The notes under the pieces are model-generated. The model made no database searches. It saw only the letters and a program-made list of their open reading frames with translations, and had not been told where the DNA came from. From Acetobacter fallax (GTDB lineage Bacteria; Pseudomonadota; Alphaproteobacteria; Acetobacterales; Acetobacteraceae), in contig NZ_WOSX01000004.1 of assembly GCF_011516735.1 (NCBI RefSeq), forward strand, positions 98,004 through 162,003: a DNA stretch of 64,000 bases, written 5' to 3'. Positions within the stretch are counted from its first letter, which is position 1. Each line of letters opens with the position of its first letter. Shown one piece after another: positions 1 through 8,792 of this stretch. Both the position numbers and the translations under genes were made by a program.

Positions 1-90
1 GACATCCATCGCGTCGAGAGCCCAGCCGAGAAAACATGCCCAGAACGTTCTGCGCTGATCGGGCGGCATGGTCTGATACCAGGAAGACAT
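1..90 (-). CDS. MFS transporter, N-terminal fragment (cut by window start)
   Basis: The first 90 bases read on the minus strand as an open 30-codon frame starting with ATG at 90, and it runs off the window edge. The residues include the motif ALDAMD at the start of a hydrophobic helix, typical of the first membrane segment of major facilitator superfamily sugar-acid or aromatic-acid symporters. A GGAGAGG ribosome binding site lies 5-6 bases upstream on the minus strand. The substrate cannot be inferred from 30 residues. Confidence 0.6.
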   Translation of the reverse strand, partial: MSSWYQTMPPDQRRTFWACFLGWALDAMDV

Positions 91-429
91 GGAACCTCTC
101 CAGTTCAGCTATTTTTTTTATTGTCCGCATACGTGGAACGGCCCGGGGATCATGGCGCAAACTTCCGGTCCGCTCAGGGCGCGGGGCGCATATCTGTTAT
201 GGACGGGGGTGATTTGCGTCACCGACCGGTCCGATGGTCGTGTCAGTGGCGTGGTGAGGGCGGCTTTGCGGGAATTTCGGGGCGGAGGGCCGCCGTCGGT
301 TCATCAGGCTGAACAAAGAAGCAGATGACGCTTCCTTCCGGGGCGATGAGGCGATAGCGTGACCGGGTGTGTTTCTGATCTCCTTTCACATCCGGTGGGA
401 AGGAGGACCATTTTCTGACCGAAGACCTG
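91..429. other. Intergenic region without a supported gene
   Basis: This stretch separates the minus-strand transporter start from the plus-strand ABC ATPase, so it should hold two divergent promoters. A T-rich run lies at about 112-121. Short open frames on both strands have no family resemblance. I see no permease or substrate-binding protein remnant here, although an ABC ATPase of this type usually has such partners. Confidence 0.4.
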
Positions 430-1839
430 ATGCACCCCGCGATGCCGGATTTCTTTTCTGCACCTCCCTCTCCCGAGCCTGTCGATGATCCGGCGGAAGC
501 GGATGAACGGGAGACGCTGCTTTCGCTGAGGGCGATCAGGCAGTGCTACCATCGTGGCGCCAGTGCTGATCTGCTGGTGCTTGATGATGTGTCGATGGAC
601 ATTGTTTCGGGCGAGATCGTCGGGCTGCTGGGACGGTCGGGGTCGGGCAAGTCGATGCTGCTGCGGATCATGGCGGGGCTGATGGCGCCGACATCCGGGG
701 CGGTGATCTGGCGGGGCGAGCCGCTGCATGGGCCGGTTCCGGGCATTGCGATGGTGTTTCAGTCCAGTGCTCTGTTTCCCTGGCTCAGTGTGCAGGACAA
801 TGTGGAGCTTGTGCTGGAAGCGCAGGGCGTCGCGCGGAAGGCGCGCGAGGTCCGGGCGAGAGAAGCGATTGATCTGATCGGGGCTGGTGGTCACGAAAAT
901 GCCTGGCCGCGCGAGTTGTCGGGCGGGATGGCGCAGCGGGCCGGGCTGGCGCGGGCATTATCTGTGCTGCCGGATCTGCTGCTGATGGATGAGCCGTTTT
1001 CCTCGCTGGATGTGCTGACGGCGGAGAATTTGCGGACTGATCTGGTTGAGCTGTGGTGTGAGAACAAGCTGCCGGTGAAATCGATGCTGATGGTGACGCA
1101 CAGCATTGAGGAAGCGGTTCTGATGTGTGACCGGATTCTGGTTTTCGCGGCCAATCCGGGGCGTGTTGAGCATGTTGTGACGGTTCCCCTGCCCCATCCG
1201 CGTCTGCGGGATGATCCTGCGTTTCGGGAGCTGGTGGACCGGATCTACGGCCTGATGACGCGGCGGGCGCCGGTTCTGTCGGAGGCTGATCTGCCGGAGG
1301 ATGGTGTGGTGGTAACGCCGCCCGCGCCGGCTTATGTGGCGATTGCGCCGGTGACGATCGGCAGCATGGTCGGGCTGATCGAGGGGCTTGCCGCGGCGCC
1401 GCTGAACGGGCGTGCGGATCTGCCGTTACTGGCGGAGAAGGCACAGCTGGAGCTGGATGACCTGTTTCCGCTTGTCGAGGCGTTGCAGCTGCTTGGGTTT
1501 GCCGAGCTGGAAGATGGTGACATTCTTCTGACGGAAGAAGGTGTTCGTTTCCCGGTCAGCGAGTTTGACGAGCGCAAGACGATCCTCCGGCATGCTCTGT
1601 TGCAGCAGGTGCCGCTGGTGAAGGCGATTTGCGTGGCTCTGGATGAGCGTCCGAATCATGTTGTGGATGCCGGGAGATTTCGCGAGGAACTGTGCGACGG
1701 GATGTCGCCTGGTTATGCATCGCAGACGCTGCAGACGGTGGTGGACTGGGCGCGTTATGCGGAACTGTTTGATTTTGACGAGGACGCGGATCAGTTTTTT
1801 CTGGACGAGGACGGGGAGTCAGGAAGAGCTGCCCGGTAA
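430..1839 (+). CDS. NitT/SsuB-type ABC transporter ATPase with C-terminal AAA-associated domain
   Basis: This is a 469-residue ATP-binding subunit. The Walker A motif GRSGSGKS is at residues 68-75, the signature LSGGM at 163-167, Walker B LLLMDE at 183-188, and the H-loop THS follows. The ATPase part resembles the nitrate/sulfonate/taurine uptake class. Residues of about 305-430 match the extra C-terminal domain found in some members (AAA-associated C-terminal domain, winged-helix-like), which makes the protein much longer than the usual 250-270 residues. Start: ATG at 430, with an alternative ATG at 442; the best Shine-Dalgarno (AGGAGG, 401-406) is over 20 bases away, so the start is uncertain. 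No permease or binding protein is adjacent, so the substrate is unknown. Confidence 0.85.
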   Translation: MHPAMPDFFSAPPSPEPVDDPAEADERETLLSLRAIRQCYHRGASADLLVLDDVSMDIVSGEIVGLLGRSGSGKSMLLRIMAGLMAPTSGAVIWRGEPLHGPVPGIAMVFQSSALFPWLSVQDNVELVLEAQGVARKAREVRAREAIDLIGAGGHENAWPRELSGGMAQRAGLARALSVLPDLLLMDEPFSSLDVLTAENLRTDLVELWCENKLPVKSMLMVTHSIEEAVLMCDRILVFAANPGRVEHVVTVPLPHPRLRDDPAFRELVDRIYGLMTRRAPVLSEADLPEDGVVVTPPAPAYVAIAPVTIGSMVGLIEGLAAAPLNGRADLPLLAEKAQLELDDLFPLVEALQLLGFAELEDGDILLTEEGVRFPVSEFDERKTILRHALLQQVPLVKAICVALDERPNHVVDAGRFREELCDGMSPGYASQTLQTVVDWARYAELFDFDEDADQFFLDEDGESGRAAR

Positions 1840-1848
1840 TCCGGGCAG
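1829..1848 (+). terminator. Hairpin overlapping the ABC ATPase stop codon
   Basis: CTGCCCGG and CCGGGCAG form a perfect 8-bp stem with the loop TAAT, which contains the stop codon. No T-run follows, so intrinsic termination is uncertain; it may instead protect the 3' end. Confidence 0.4.
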
Positions 1849-2012
1849 ACCGGGGTGGCGGGGTCTGCGGACTCTGCGGGGTTCTGGCTGTGTCCGGCGC
1901 TCTCACTCACAGCTCAGGCTTCACAGCTTCTGATATTACGAAAATACTGAGGCGAAGACTGAGTGTTTCATGCCAGTCCGGATCAGGGCTGACCGACGTG
2001 ATGAGACGCAAC

Positions 2013-2138
2013 GGGCTCTGCCCGGACCTGGAAAGGGTCGGAGACCCCTTCACCCCTGTCTGTTTGTCAATAAGGTCTGTGACCCTTGGTGGTTCCAGGG
2101 CAAAGCCCTGAGACCGGACCAGCACTTAACGATAACAG
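2013..2138 (+). repeat. Family A interspersed repeat, copy A1 (degenerate)
   Basis: This non-coding block contains GGGCTCTGCCC, a GGGTC...GACCCCTTCACCCC palindromic segment, GTTCCAGGGCAAAGCCCTG and CACTTAACGATAACAG, in the same order as in the copies at 24642-24865 and, inverted, 18432-18622. It lacks a clear left terminal inverted repeat and has a roughly 12-base internal deletion relative to the 24.7 kb copy. It lies in the 363-base gap between the ABC ATPase and the M16 peptidase. Confidence 0.75.
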
Positions 2139-2160
2139 ATCGGATTGCGGAGGGGTGTCA

Positions 2161-2186
2161 CCGGCATCGCAGGGAGGCGATGCCGG
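2161..2186 (-). terminator. Hairpin downstream of the M16 peptidase
   Basis: CCGGCATCGC and GCGATGCCGG form a perfect 10-bp stem with a six-base loop, 17 bases past the minus-strand stop of the peptidase. There is no T-run, so it is a terminator-like or mRNA-stabilising structure. Confidence 0.5.
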
Positions 2187-2202
2187 GACGATGTTTCTCA
2201 GA

Positions 2203-4926
2203 TCACCATTTTGGATCGGGACCTTTGACGATTTCGGCGAGGTCGTCAGGGCGGACCCATTTGGTGAAGGCGGCCTGAACGTCTGCTGCGGTGGCTTTGT
2301 AGTAGGCCTGAGCGGCGATGTCGGGCGTGTTGAGTGGCAGGCCGAGCTGGATCAGGTGCAGATAGCTGCTGGCGATGGCATCCAGGTTGGCGCGGCCGAG
2401 TGGCAGGCCTCGCAGGAGGCCGGATTTGGCGATGGTGAGTTCATCGTCCGTGACGGGTGACGTCTGCATGGCACGGATGTCGTGCATGGCGGCTTCGCGG
2501 GCCAGGCCGACTTTATCGGGATCAGCGCCGTAGGAGACGGAGTAGCCACCGCGGGTTCTGCCGATCGTAAAGCTGCTGCTGACGGAATAGACGTAACCCG
2601 TTTTGACGCGAAGGTCGCGGTAGAGGCGTGACGAGAAGCCGCCACCGAGAATTTCGTCACCGACTGTCAGCATATAGCGATCGGGATTTGCTGCGGTGAT
2701 GCCGAGGCTTTCCGCCAGAGCGACCGTGTCCTGAACGTTGCTTTTATCCGGGACATGGGCGCGTGAAGTTTTGCTGTCGGGCCAGCCGGGCAGATCGACC
2801 TGTGGTTTCGGGCCGGTGGCCTTCCAGTCACCGAAGGTTTTTTCAACCGTGGAACGGGCTTTTTCCGGGGTGATATCACCTGTGATGACGATGGTGGTCA
2901 TGTCAGGGCGCCAGACAGCGCCGTAATACGCACGGACATCCGCGAGGGAGAGGGCCATGATGGTTTGTGGCGTGGCCTGACGCAGCGAGGGATCGGCTTT
3001 TGGGGAGAGCGCTGTTTTGATGGCGCGCCCGAAGATATAGCCAGGGGATTGCAGCACGCCGGCCTGTCCCTGGGCATTCTGCACTTTCACGACCTGGAAC
3101 GCCTGTTCCGGGAAGGCCGGGTGCAGTTCGTTTTCGGCGAGGAGATCCATTCCCTGATCGAATTTCGCGGCGGGGACGCTGAGGGAGAAGCCGGTGCCGG
3201 CGCTTTCCCAGGCCGGGACATCGTCCAGGGCTTTATGGAAGGCCAGACGGTCGTGCTTTGTTGTGCCGTAACTAAAGAGTTCTTCGGTGACGCCGGACAG
3301 GCCTTCCTTACCTTTCGGCACCTGGAGGTCGGCATTGTTGCGGATCAGGCCCGAGACTTCGATGGTCTGGCTGACATGGGACGGGTGGACGATGAGCGTG
3401 AGGCCGTTGGGGAGGGTCTGGACGGTCGGCAACGGAACGGGCGGTGGCAGGTCGAGCTTTGCCAGCGCTGTTTCCGCCCATTCCGGGAGTTTGACGGGTT
3501 TATCGGGAGCGGAAGCGAAGGATTCCGCACCGCCGAAACCTTTGTCGCTCTGTGGTTTTCCGGATTCTTCCGGTGTCAGGATTGCGGTGACGGCGCGGGC
3601 CGGATCGAGGATGCGGGCTGCCAGGCGGTTGACGTCTTCCGGGGTGACGGCGCGGTAGGCGGCCGCGATGTCGTCCGGGGCGGACAGGTTCTGAAATGCG
3701 AGGGCCTGTGACCAGCTTTCTGCGAGACCGCTGATTGAGTTCGCGGAGAAGCCGAGCTGGGCGATTTCCTTCGTTTTTGCCGCTTCGACGAGTTCGGCCG
3801 GGACGCCGTGGGCGCGGATATCGGTGAGGATATCCTTCATGTCGGCAATGGCTTTTGCGGAATTGCCGCCTTTCGGGAAGGCGGAGAGGGCGATGCCGAG
3901 GCCGGCGCGTTTGATCGGGTTGAACTCGAAGCCGGCGAAGAGGGCTTTGCCTGCCGGGACGAGCTGGTAGAGGGCGCCACGCTGGCTGGCGAGAACATCT
4001 GACAGGATATCGGCGGTTGCGAATTCCTTTGATGTCAGGCCGGGCATCGGGAAGGCGAGTGTTGCGATACCGACGGGAAGATCAGTCGGGAAGGCAAGGG
4101 CCTGCGCTGGCGCGGGCGCGGGGTTTACGGGAAGGCGCTCCGGGAGAACGCGGCTGGGGATGGCTCCGAAAGCCTGTTTCACCTGGGCGAGAGTGGCCTG
4201 GGGGTCGATATCGCCGACGATGACAAGGATGGCGTTATTCGGAGCGTACCATTTCTCGTAGAAACTCCGCAGCAGGGCGGCGTTTGTTTTGTCGAAGGAC
4301 GGGCGGGTTCCGAGCGCGTCGTGTTCGTAGGGCGTGCCTTTGAAAAGGATCGAGCGGAGCTGCGAGATGTAGCGATAGACGGGGCTGGAGAGGTCACGGG
4401 AGACTTCCTGCTCAATGGCGCCCCGCTCTTTGTCCCAGTCGGCTTCCGACAGGGTGAGGCCGTTCATGCGCAGGGCTTCGATGTGGAGCAGCAGGCCGAG
4501 GTCTTCGGCGGGCGCTGTGTAAAAATACTGTGTGACGTCTTCGGTGGTATCGGCGTTGTAGCTGCCACCGAGACGGGCTGCGAGGGCTGCGAGCTGGTCT
4601 TTATCGAGGCCTTTGCTGCCACGGAACATCATGTGTTCCAGGGCATGGGCGCTTCCGGGGAAGCCATCCGGGGCGTTGGCTGAGCCGACGAGGTAATTGA
4701 GTTCGGTGGTGACGACCGGGGCCAGGCGGTTCTGCACGATGACGACCTGAAGGCCGTTGGGCAGCGTGGCGTGGGTAACGTTGCCGGTGGTGCTGCTGAT
4801 GCGGGCTGGTTCCGGGGGGCGTGCCGCGGCGTGAGGCGCTGTGATTGCCGTGCCGGTGAGCATGGTTCCGGCGAGGAGACCCGCGCACAGGAGTGACGGA
4901 AGGGGTCTCGAAAATCTGGAAATCAT
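2203..4926 (-). CDS. M16 family zinc metallopeptidase (insulinase/PqqL-like), exported
   Basis: The protein has about 907 residues from the ATG at 4926, which gives a clean signal peptide (basic start, LLCAGLLAGTMLTG core, Ala-rich cleavage region). An upstream in-frame ATG at 4977 is possible but adds a charged leader before the signal. The N-terminal half has the inverted zinc motif HALEH at about residues 94-98 and a downstream ERGAIEQE segment that supplies the third metal ligand. The second M16 domain (about residues 480-880) lacks the zinc motif, as is usual for two-domain members. The predicted location is the periplasm, where it would degrade peptides or process a substrate. It is transcribed alone, with a hairpin after the stop. 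Confidence 0.88.
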   Translation of the reverse strand: MISRFSRPLPSLLCAGLLAGTMLTGTAITAPHAAARPPEPARISSTTGNVTHATLPNGLQVVIVQNRLAPVVTTELNYLVGSANAPDGFPGSAHALEHMMFRGSKGLDKDQLAALAARLGGSYNADTTEDVTQYFYTAPAEDLGLLLHIEALRMNGLTLSEADWDKERGAIEQEVSRDLSSPVYRYISQLRSILFKGTPYEHDALGTRPSFDKTNAALLRSFYEKWYAPNNAILVIVGDIDPQATLAQVKQAFGAIPSRVLPERLPVNPAPAPAQALAFPTDLPVGIATLAFPMPGLTSKEFATADILSDVLASQRGALYQLVPAGKALFAGFEFNPIKRAGLGIALSAFPKGGNSAKAIADMKDILTDIRAHGVPAELVEAAKTKEIAQLGFSANSISGLAESWSQALAFQNLSAPDDIAAAYRAVTPEDVNRLAARILDPARAVTAILTPEESGKPQSDKGFGGAESFASAPDKPVKLPEWAETALAKLDLPPPVPLPTVQTLPNGLTLIVHPSHVSQTIEVSGLIRNNADLQVPKGKEGLSGVTEELFSYGTTKHDRLAFHKALDDVPAWESAGTGFSLSVPAAKFDQGMDLLAENELHPAFPEQAFQVVKVQNAQGQAGVLQSPGYIFGRAIKTALSPKADPSLRQATPQTIMALSLADVRAYYGAVWRPDMTTIVITGDITPEKARSTVEKTFGDWKATGPKPQVDLPGWPDSKTSRAHVPDKSNVQDTVALAESLGITAANPDRYMLTVGDEILGGGFSSRLYRDLRVKTGYVYSVSSSFTIGRTRGGYSVSYGADPDKVGLAREAAMHDIRAMQTSPVTDDELTIAKSGLLRGLPLGRANLDAIASSYLHLIQLGLPLNTPDIAAQAYYKATAADVQAAFTKWVRPDDLAEIVKGPDPKW

Positions 4927-5037
4927 AATGTGTGTGCGGTCCCGCTGCCTCTGATTGCGGGGATCATGCAGGCTCATTCGTGCTCTGTCACGTCTGCTTG
5001 TTATCTGGCGGTTACAAACAGACGGTCCGACTGCCGG

Positions 5038-5877
5038 TTACTGGTTCGGGGGTCTGCCGCAGGCGCGGGCGGAGCCGCGTCGGCCGAACCAGGTCAGAAC
5101 GGGGAGCGCCAGGCGGAGGAGCTTCGGAAACATCATGCAGAGGCGACCGAACAGGCCGTCTATGGCGGGTTCGAAGCGTTCCTGGCCGGGATGACGGAGG
5201 GCTTTCATGACGGCGGCGGCGATATTTTCCGGCCTGGCCGGAGGGCTGACGAAATTGAGGACGGAGCCGCCCTGGGCCATTTCATCACGGAGCATGGGGG
5301 TATCGACGGCGCCGGGGAAGATGGATGAGACGGCGATACCGACCGATTTTGTTTCCAGTGTCAGGGCCAGAGCGAAGCTGCGGAGGGCAGCTTTACTGGC
5401 GACATAGACGGCGCTGTTGGCGAGCGGGATGACAGCGGCGAGTGAATTGATGAAGACGATGTGTCCGCCGCGCGGGATCAGCGGCAGGAGCTGCGATGTC
5501 AGCAGGATGGGGGCGGTCAGATTGATGGCGATCTGACGCTGAACATCTTCCGCGCGCATGGACTGCACCGGGCCGGGCACAATGACGCCGGCGCAGTGGA
5601 TGAGAACCTGAACAGGCCGGCCTTCGGTCACGAGCTGTCCGGCAACGCGGGCGAGATCGTCGGCATTGGCAAGGTCACAGGGAATGTGACGAATCTGTCC
5701 GGTTCGGCTGTCGGGACGCGGGGGCGCGTTGCGGGAAAGGGTGACCGTGTCGTACCCTTTGCGGGCCAGGGCGAGAAGGATTGTCTGTCCTATTCCGCCT
5801 GATCCACCGGTCACGACGGCGAGTGGCGGTCTTCCTGTGTACGCTGAGTCGCCCGCAAACGGCCCGGTCTTGCTCAT
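5038..5877 (-). CDS. Short-chain dehydrogenase/reductase
   Basis: This is an SDR family oxidoreductase of about 279 residues. It has a Rossmann TGGSGGIG cofactor motif, an HCAG motif equivalent to NNAG, a catalytic Ser in INSLAA, and the YVASK catalytic Tyr/Lys. The tail is extended and partly hydrophobic (LRLALPVLTW), which hints at membrane association as in some lipid-acting SDRs. The start was set at ATG 5877 because GAGGGAAA lies just upstream on the minus strand; an ATG at 5931 has no such site. The substrate is unknown. It lies upstream of the M16 peptidase on the same strand but with a 110-base gap. Confidence 0.85.
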   Translation of the reverse strand: MSKTGPFAGDSAYTGRPPLAVVTGGSGGIGQTILLALARKGYDTVTLSRNAPPRPDSRTGQIRHIPCDLANADDLARVAGQLVTEGRPVQVLIHCAGVIVPGPVQSMRAEDVQRQIAINLTAPILLTSQLLPLIPRGGHIVFINSLAAVIPLANSAVYVASKAALRSFALALTLETKSVGIAVSSIFPGAVDTPMLRDEMAQGGSVLNFVSPPARPENIAAAVMKALRHPGQERFEPAIDGLFGRLCMMFPKLLRLALPVLTWFGRRGSARACGRPPNQ

Positions 5878-5967
5878 ATTTTCCCTCACATGCCGGTTTC
5901 TACACTGGCTGTGCCGCGTGTTCCAGCCCACCCTGCCCTTCCGGGGTAGATTGTGCGCGTGACCACT

Positions 5968-8538
5968 TCATGACGTCGGCGCGACGGTGGCGACGATGCC
6001 GTTTTCGTGCAGGGCGCTCCACAGGGCGAGGCGGACGGCGTTGGCGGCGGCATCCACGTTGCGGGGCGAGGAGGTTTTCGCGGAGGCGGTGAGGGTCACC
6101 GTATCGACGGCGATGGACGCGATCGTGACGGTGGGAGCCGGATCTTTCAGCAGGCCGGGAACGCTTTCGAGGGCTTTGCTCATGACGCCGACGGCTTTCG
6201 AGAGGTCGGTGCCCAAAGGGAGGCCGATGGAGACGGACATGGCGCCCGTGGGGTGACCGAGGGTGACGTTACGGACGGCGGAGGTGATGAACTGCGAGTT
6301 CGGGACGATCATCGTGGAGCCGTCGGACAGACCGATATCGGTGGACCGGACGCTGATTCGGCGGATGTCGCCTGTGGTGCCGTTGATCTGGACGAGATCT
6401 CCGATTGTGACGGGGCGTTCGGCGAGCAGGATGATTCCGGACACGAAATTCTGAACGATGGACTGAAGGCCGAAGCCGATGCCGACGGAAAGGGCGCTGA
6501 CGACCCAGGTCATGCTTTTCACGGTGATGCCGATGGTCGACATGATTGTCAGGCCGACGAGAATCCAGGCGGTGTAGGTGAAAATGGTGACGATGGAAGT
6601 CTGGGCACCGAGATCGAGGGCTGTTGTCGGGAACAGGCGGTTTCTGAGCCAGTTCTGGACCAGGTGGATGAGGTAGTAGCCGATGACCGGCACGGCGATG
6701 CATTTCACGATGACGTCGAAGGACAGGCTGACGCCGCCGATGTTCTGTCCGAACACGACTTTTTCGATGTTTCCAAAGATCACGGAGAAGTCGAAGTCGC
6801 CACCCGACTGTGCGACGGCGACGGCGATGAAAACCAGGAAGACGCTGAGCAGGCCGCTGATAACCGTGCTGCCCTGGTCGACGAGCCGGGGCGCGATGCC
6901 GAGACGGACGAGGTGGGCACCGAGGGGGCCGGCGCTGGTGAAGACGGTTGTTGCGAGGTCGTTGATCAGCAGGAAGACCAGCGACAGGCCAAGCAGGGTG
7001 ACGACCATGGAGCAGATCCATGACAGCGTCGTGTAACCGAGCGGGATATAGCCCATGAGGCTGGCTGCCACGCAGAAGATGGACACAAAGAACGCCAGGA
7101 CGCGGACGACGCGCCCGATGGTGCTTTGCAGCAGTGGCGTGTCGTCCGCGTCGGCATCGCTTTGCCGGACAATCTGTCTGGGCGTCATGAACAGGAGGGG
7201 GGCGGCGGCGAACACGAAGACGATATCGGCGGCCTGGATGCCGAACTGGCCGAGGCCGGCTTCTGTATCGATATAGCGGAGCGCGCCACGCAGGAGGAGC
7301 AGGAGCGCGAACCAGAGTGCATAGGGCGCCATCGCGCGGGCGGCACTGTCACAGAGCGGGACGACGCGCCAGTCCGGTTTGCCGGGAGACAGGATGGCGG
7401 CGGCGGCACCGAGGATGAATCCGACCAGCGGAATCTGGGCTCCGACAAAGCTGGCGAACCGGGCGAGATCACTGCCATCCACATCGGTTGCGCCTGTGAT
7501 GCCGATCCAGAAGACCATGGCGCCGAATCCTGAGAAAGCGCCGCAGCAGACGGAATACAGCACGGCGGCGCCGACGCGGCGCACGCGTCCGACCGGCAGA
7601 AGGCGCGCGGCGGCGCGACGGGTCTGGTTCAGGAGAAAGAAGGGGGCCGCGAAGAGCACGCCTGCGCCGAAGAGGCAGATCAGCAGCGTCGGGAGGGCTG
7701 AGCTTTGGGCCGTGGTGGCGACGGTCTGCGCGGCTTCGCTGACGAAATCACGTCCCCGGGTGAGGTCGGAGGCGAATTCGGCGGAGAGGTGGCTCCAGAA
7801 CGCGGGGGCCAGGGGGGATGGGAACCGTTGCAGCAGCATCGCCTGCTGGGCGGCGTTATTCCGCTGACCGAGGACGAGGACGAGCTGATGCGCCTGGAGA
7901 GCGTAGAGGCGGGCACGGGTGAGGCGTCCGGTCAGGTCGCGCTGGGCGGCAAGCAGTCTGTTGCGATGTTCTGTCAGGGTTGCGTCTTCGGGGGGCGCGT
8001 CCTTTGCGGGGGCCGGACCGAGCACGTCGAGCATCGATCTGAAGATTTTTTCGTAAGGTTCAAGCTGCGCGACCATGGCGTTCGCTCTGGTCTCCGCGGC
8101 GCCGGCACGCTGGGAAAGTTCCGCGACGGTGCTGGCATTGCGACTCGAACTGGCATCGATGCGGGTGCGGAACACGTCCCGGATGGTTTTATCGAGCGCG
8201 TCCAGGGCGGAGTCAGGGGCGATGCTGGCGGGCACGGCGAAGAGGGTATCCTGAGTGCCGGTCGTGCCAGTGGTGGTGCCTGTATCCGGTGCGGTGACGC
8301 CTGGCACGGTGGCATCCGTCGCGCGGGCGTCTGCTGTCGTCGTTGTCGCCACCAGACCGAGACCGGCAGCGGATGCGAGGAGCGCCGTTTGTCCCACAGG
8401 TCCGCAGATGAGACTGAGCAGGCAGAGGATCGCTGTCAGCGCTGGCCTCCGGGGGCGGGGCGGTTTCGACGTGCGTGCTCTTATTGGGAATGGCATAACG
8501 GCGGTATCGGACGCTCCTGGCATCGGTGTTCCTGACAC
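5968..8538 (-). CDS. Large mechanosensitive channel of the MscS family with DUF3772-type N-terminus
   Basis: The protein has about 856 residues. An N-terminal hydrophobic segment is followed by a helical extracytoplasmic region (about residues 110-270), then many membrane helices. The conserved MscS core follows, with the pore-lining helix region (GIGFGLQSIVQNFVSG) and the beta domain (RPVTIGDLVQING). It should relieve turgor on osmotic down-shock. Length and arrangement fit the DUF3772-containing MscK/YbiO-like subgroup. The start is a judgement: GTG at 8538 has AGGAGG four bases upstream, while ATGs at 8685, 8580 and 8496 lack an equal site. Confidence 0.85.
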   Translation of the reverse strand: MSGTPMPGASDTAVMPFPIRARTSKPPRPRRPALTAILCLLSLICGPVGQTALLASAAGLGLVATTTTADARATDATVPGVTAPDTGTTTGTTGTQDTLFAVPASIAPDSALDALDKTIRDVFRTRIDASSSRNASTVAELSQRAGAAETRANAMVAQLEPYEKIFRSMLDVLGPAPAKDAPPEDATLTEHRNRLLAAQRDLTGRLTRARLYALQAHQLVLVLGQRNNAAQQAMLLQRFPSPLAPAFWSHLSAEFASDLTRGRDFVSEAAQTVATTAQSSALPTLLICLFGAGVLFAAPFFLLNQTRRAAARLLPVGRVRRVGAAVLYSVCCGAFSGFGAMVFWIGITGATDVDGSDLARFASFVGAQIPLVGFILGAAAAILSPGKPDWRVVPLCDSAARAMAPYALWFALLLLLRGALRYIDTEAGLGQFGIQAADIVFVFAAAPLLFMTPRQIVRQSDADADDTPLLQSTIGRVVRVLAFFVSIFCVAASLMGYIPLGYTTLSWICSMVVTLLGLSLVFLLINDLATTVFTSAGPLGAHLVRLGIAPRLVDQGSTVISGLLSVFLVFIAVAVAQSGGDFDFSVIFGNIEKVVFGQNIGGVSLSFDVIVKCIAVPVIGYYLIHLVQNWLRNRLFPTTALDLGAQTSIVTIFTYTAWILVGLTIMSTIGITVKSMTWVVSALSVGIGFGLQSIVQNFVSGIILLAERPVTIGDLVQINGTTGDIRRISVRSTDIGLSDGSTMIVPNSQFITSAVRNVTLGHPTGAMSVSIGLPLGTDLSKAVGVMSKALESVPGLLKDPAPTVTIASIAVDTVTLTASAKTSSPRNVDAAANAVRLALWSALHENGIVATVAPTS

Positions 8539-8792
8539 ATTTCCTCCTGTCCGGTGACCGCCGGTATGGCGGATTGTCATGGTCTGTCCGTGTATTAACC
8601 CGTGAAGATGCTGTCTGGTTTCCATGTGCAGACCGCGCGGGACGTTTGCATATCGAACCAGTTCGGTCATCATGGGGGACTTCATCGGGCAGTGTGCGCG
8701 TCGGGCCGTATGCCGGCACGCGGCTCTTCGTCAACCGGAGTCCGGCGCCGGAGGGCTGATTGCCGTATCCGGAGGGTCTCCGGTTGCGAGCG

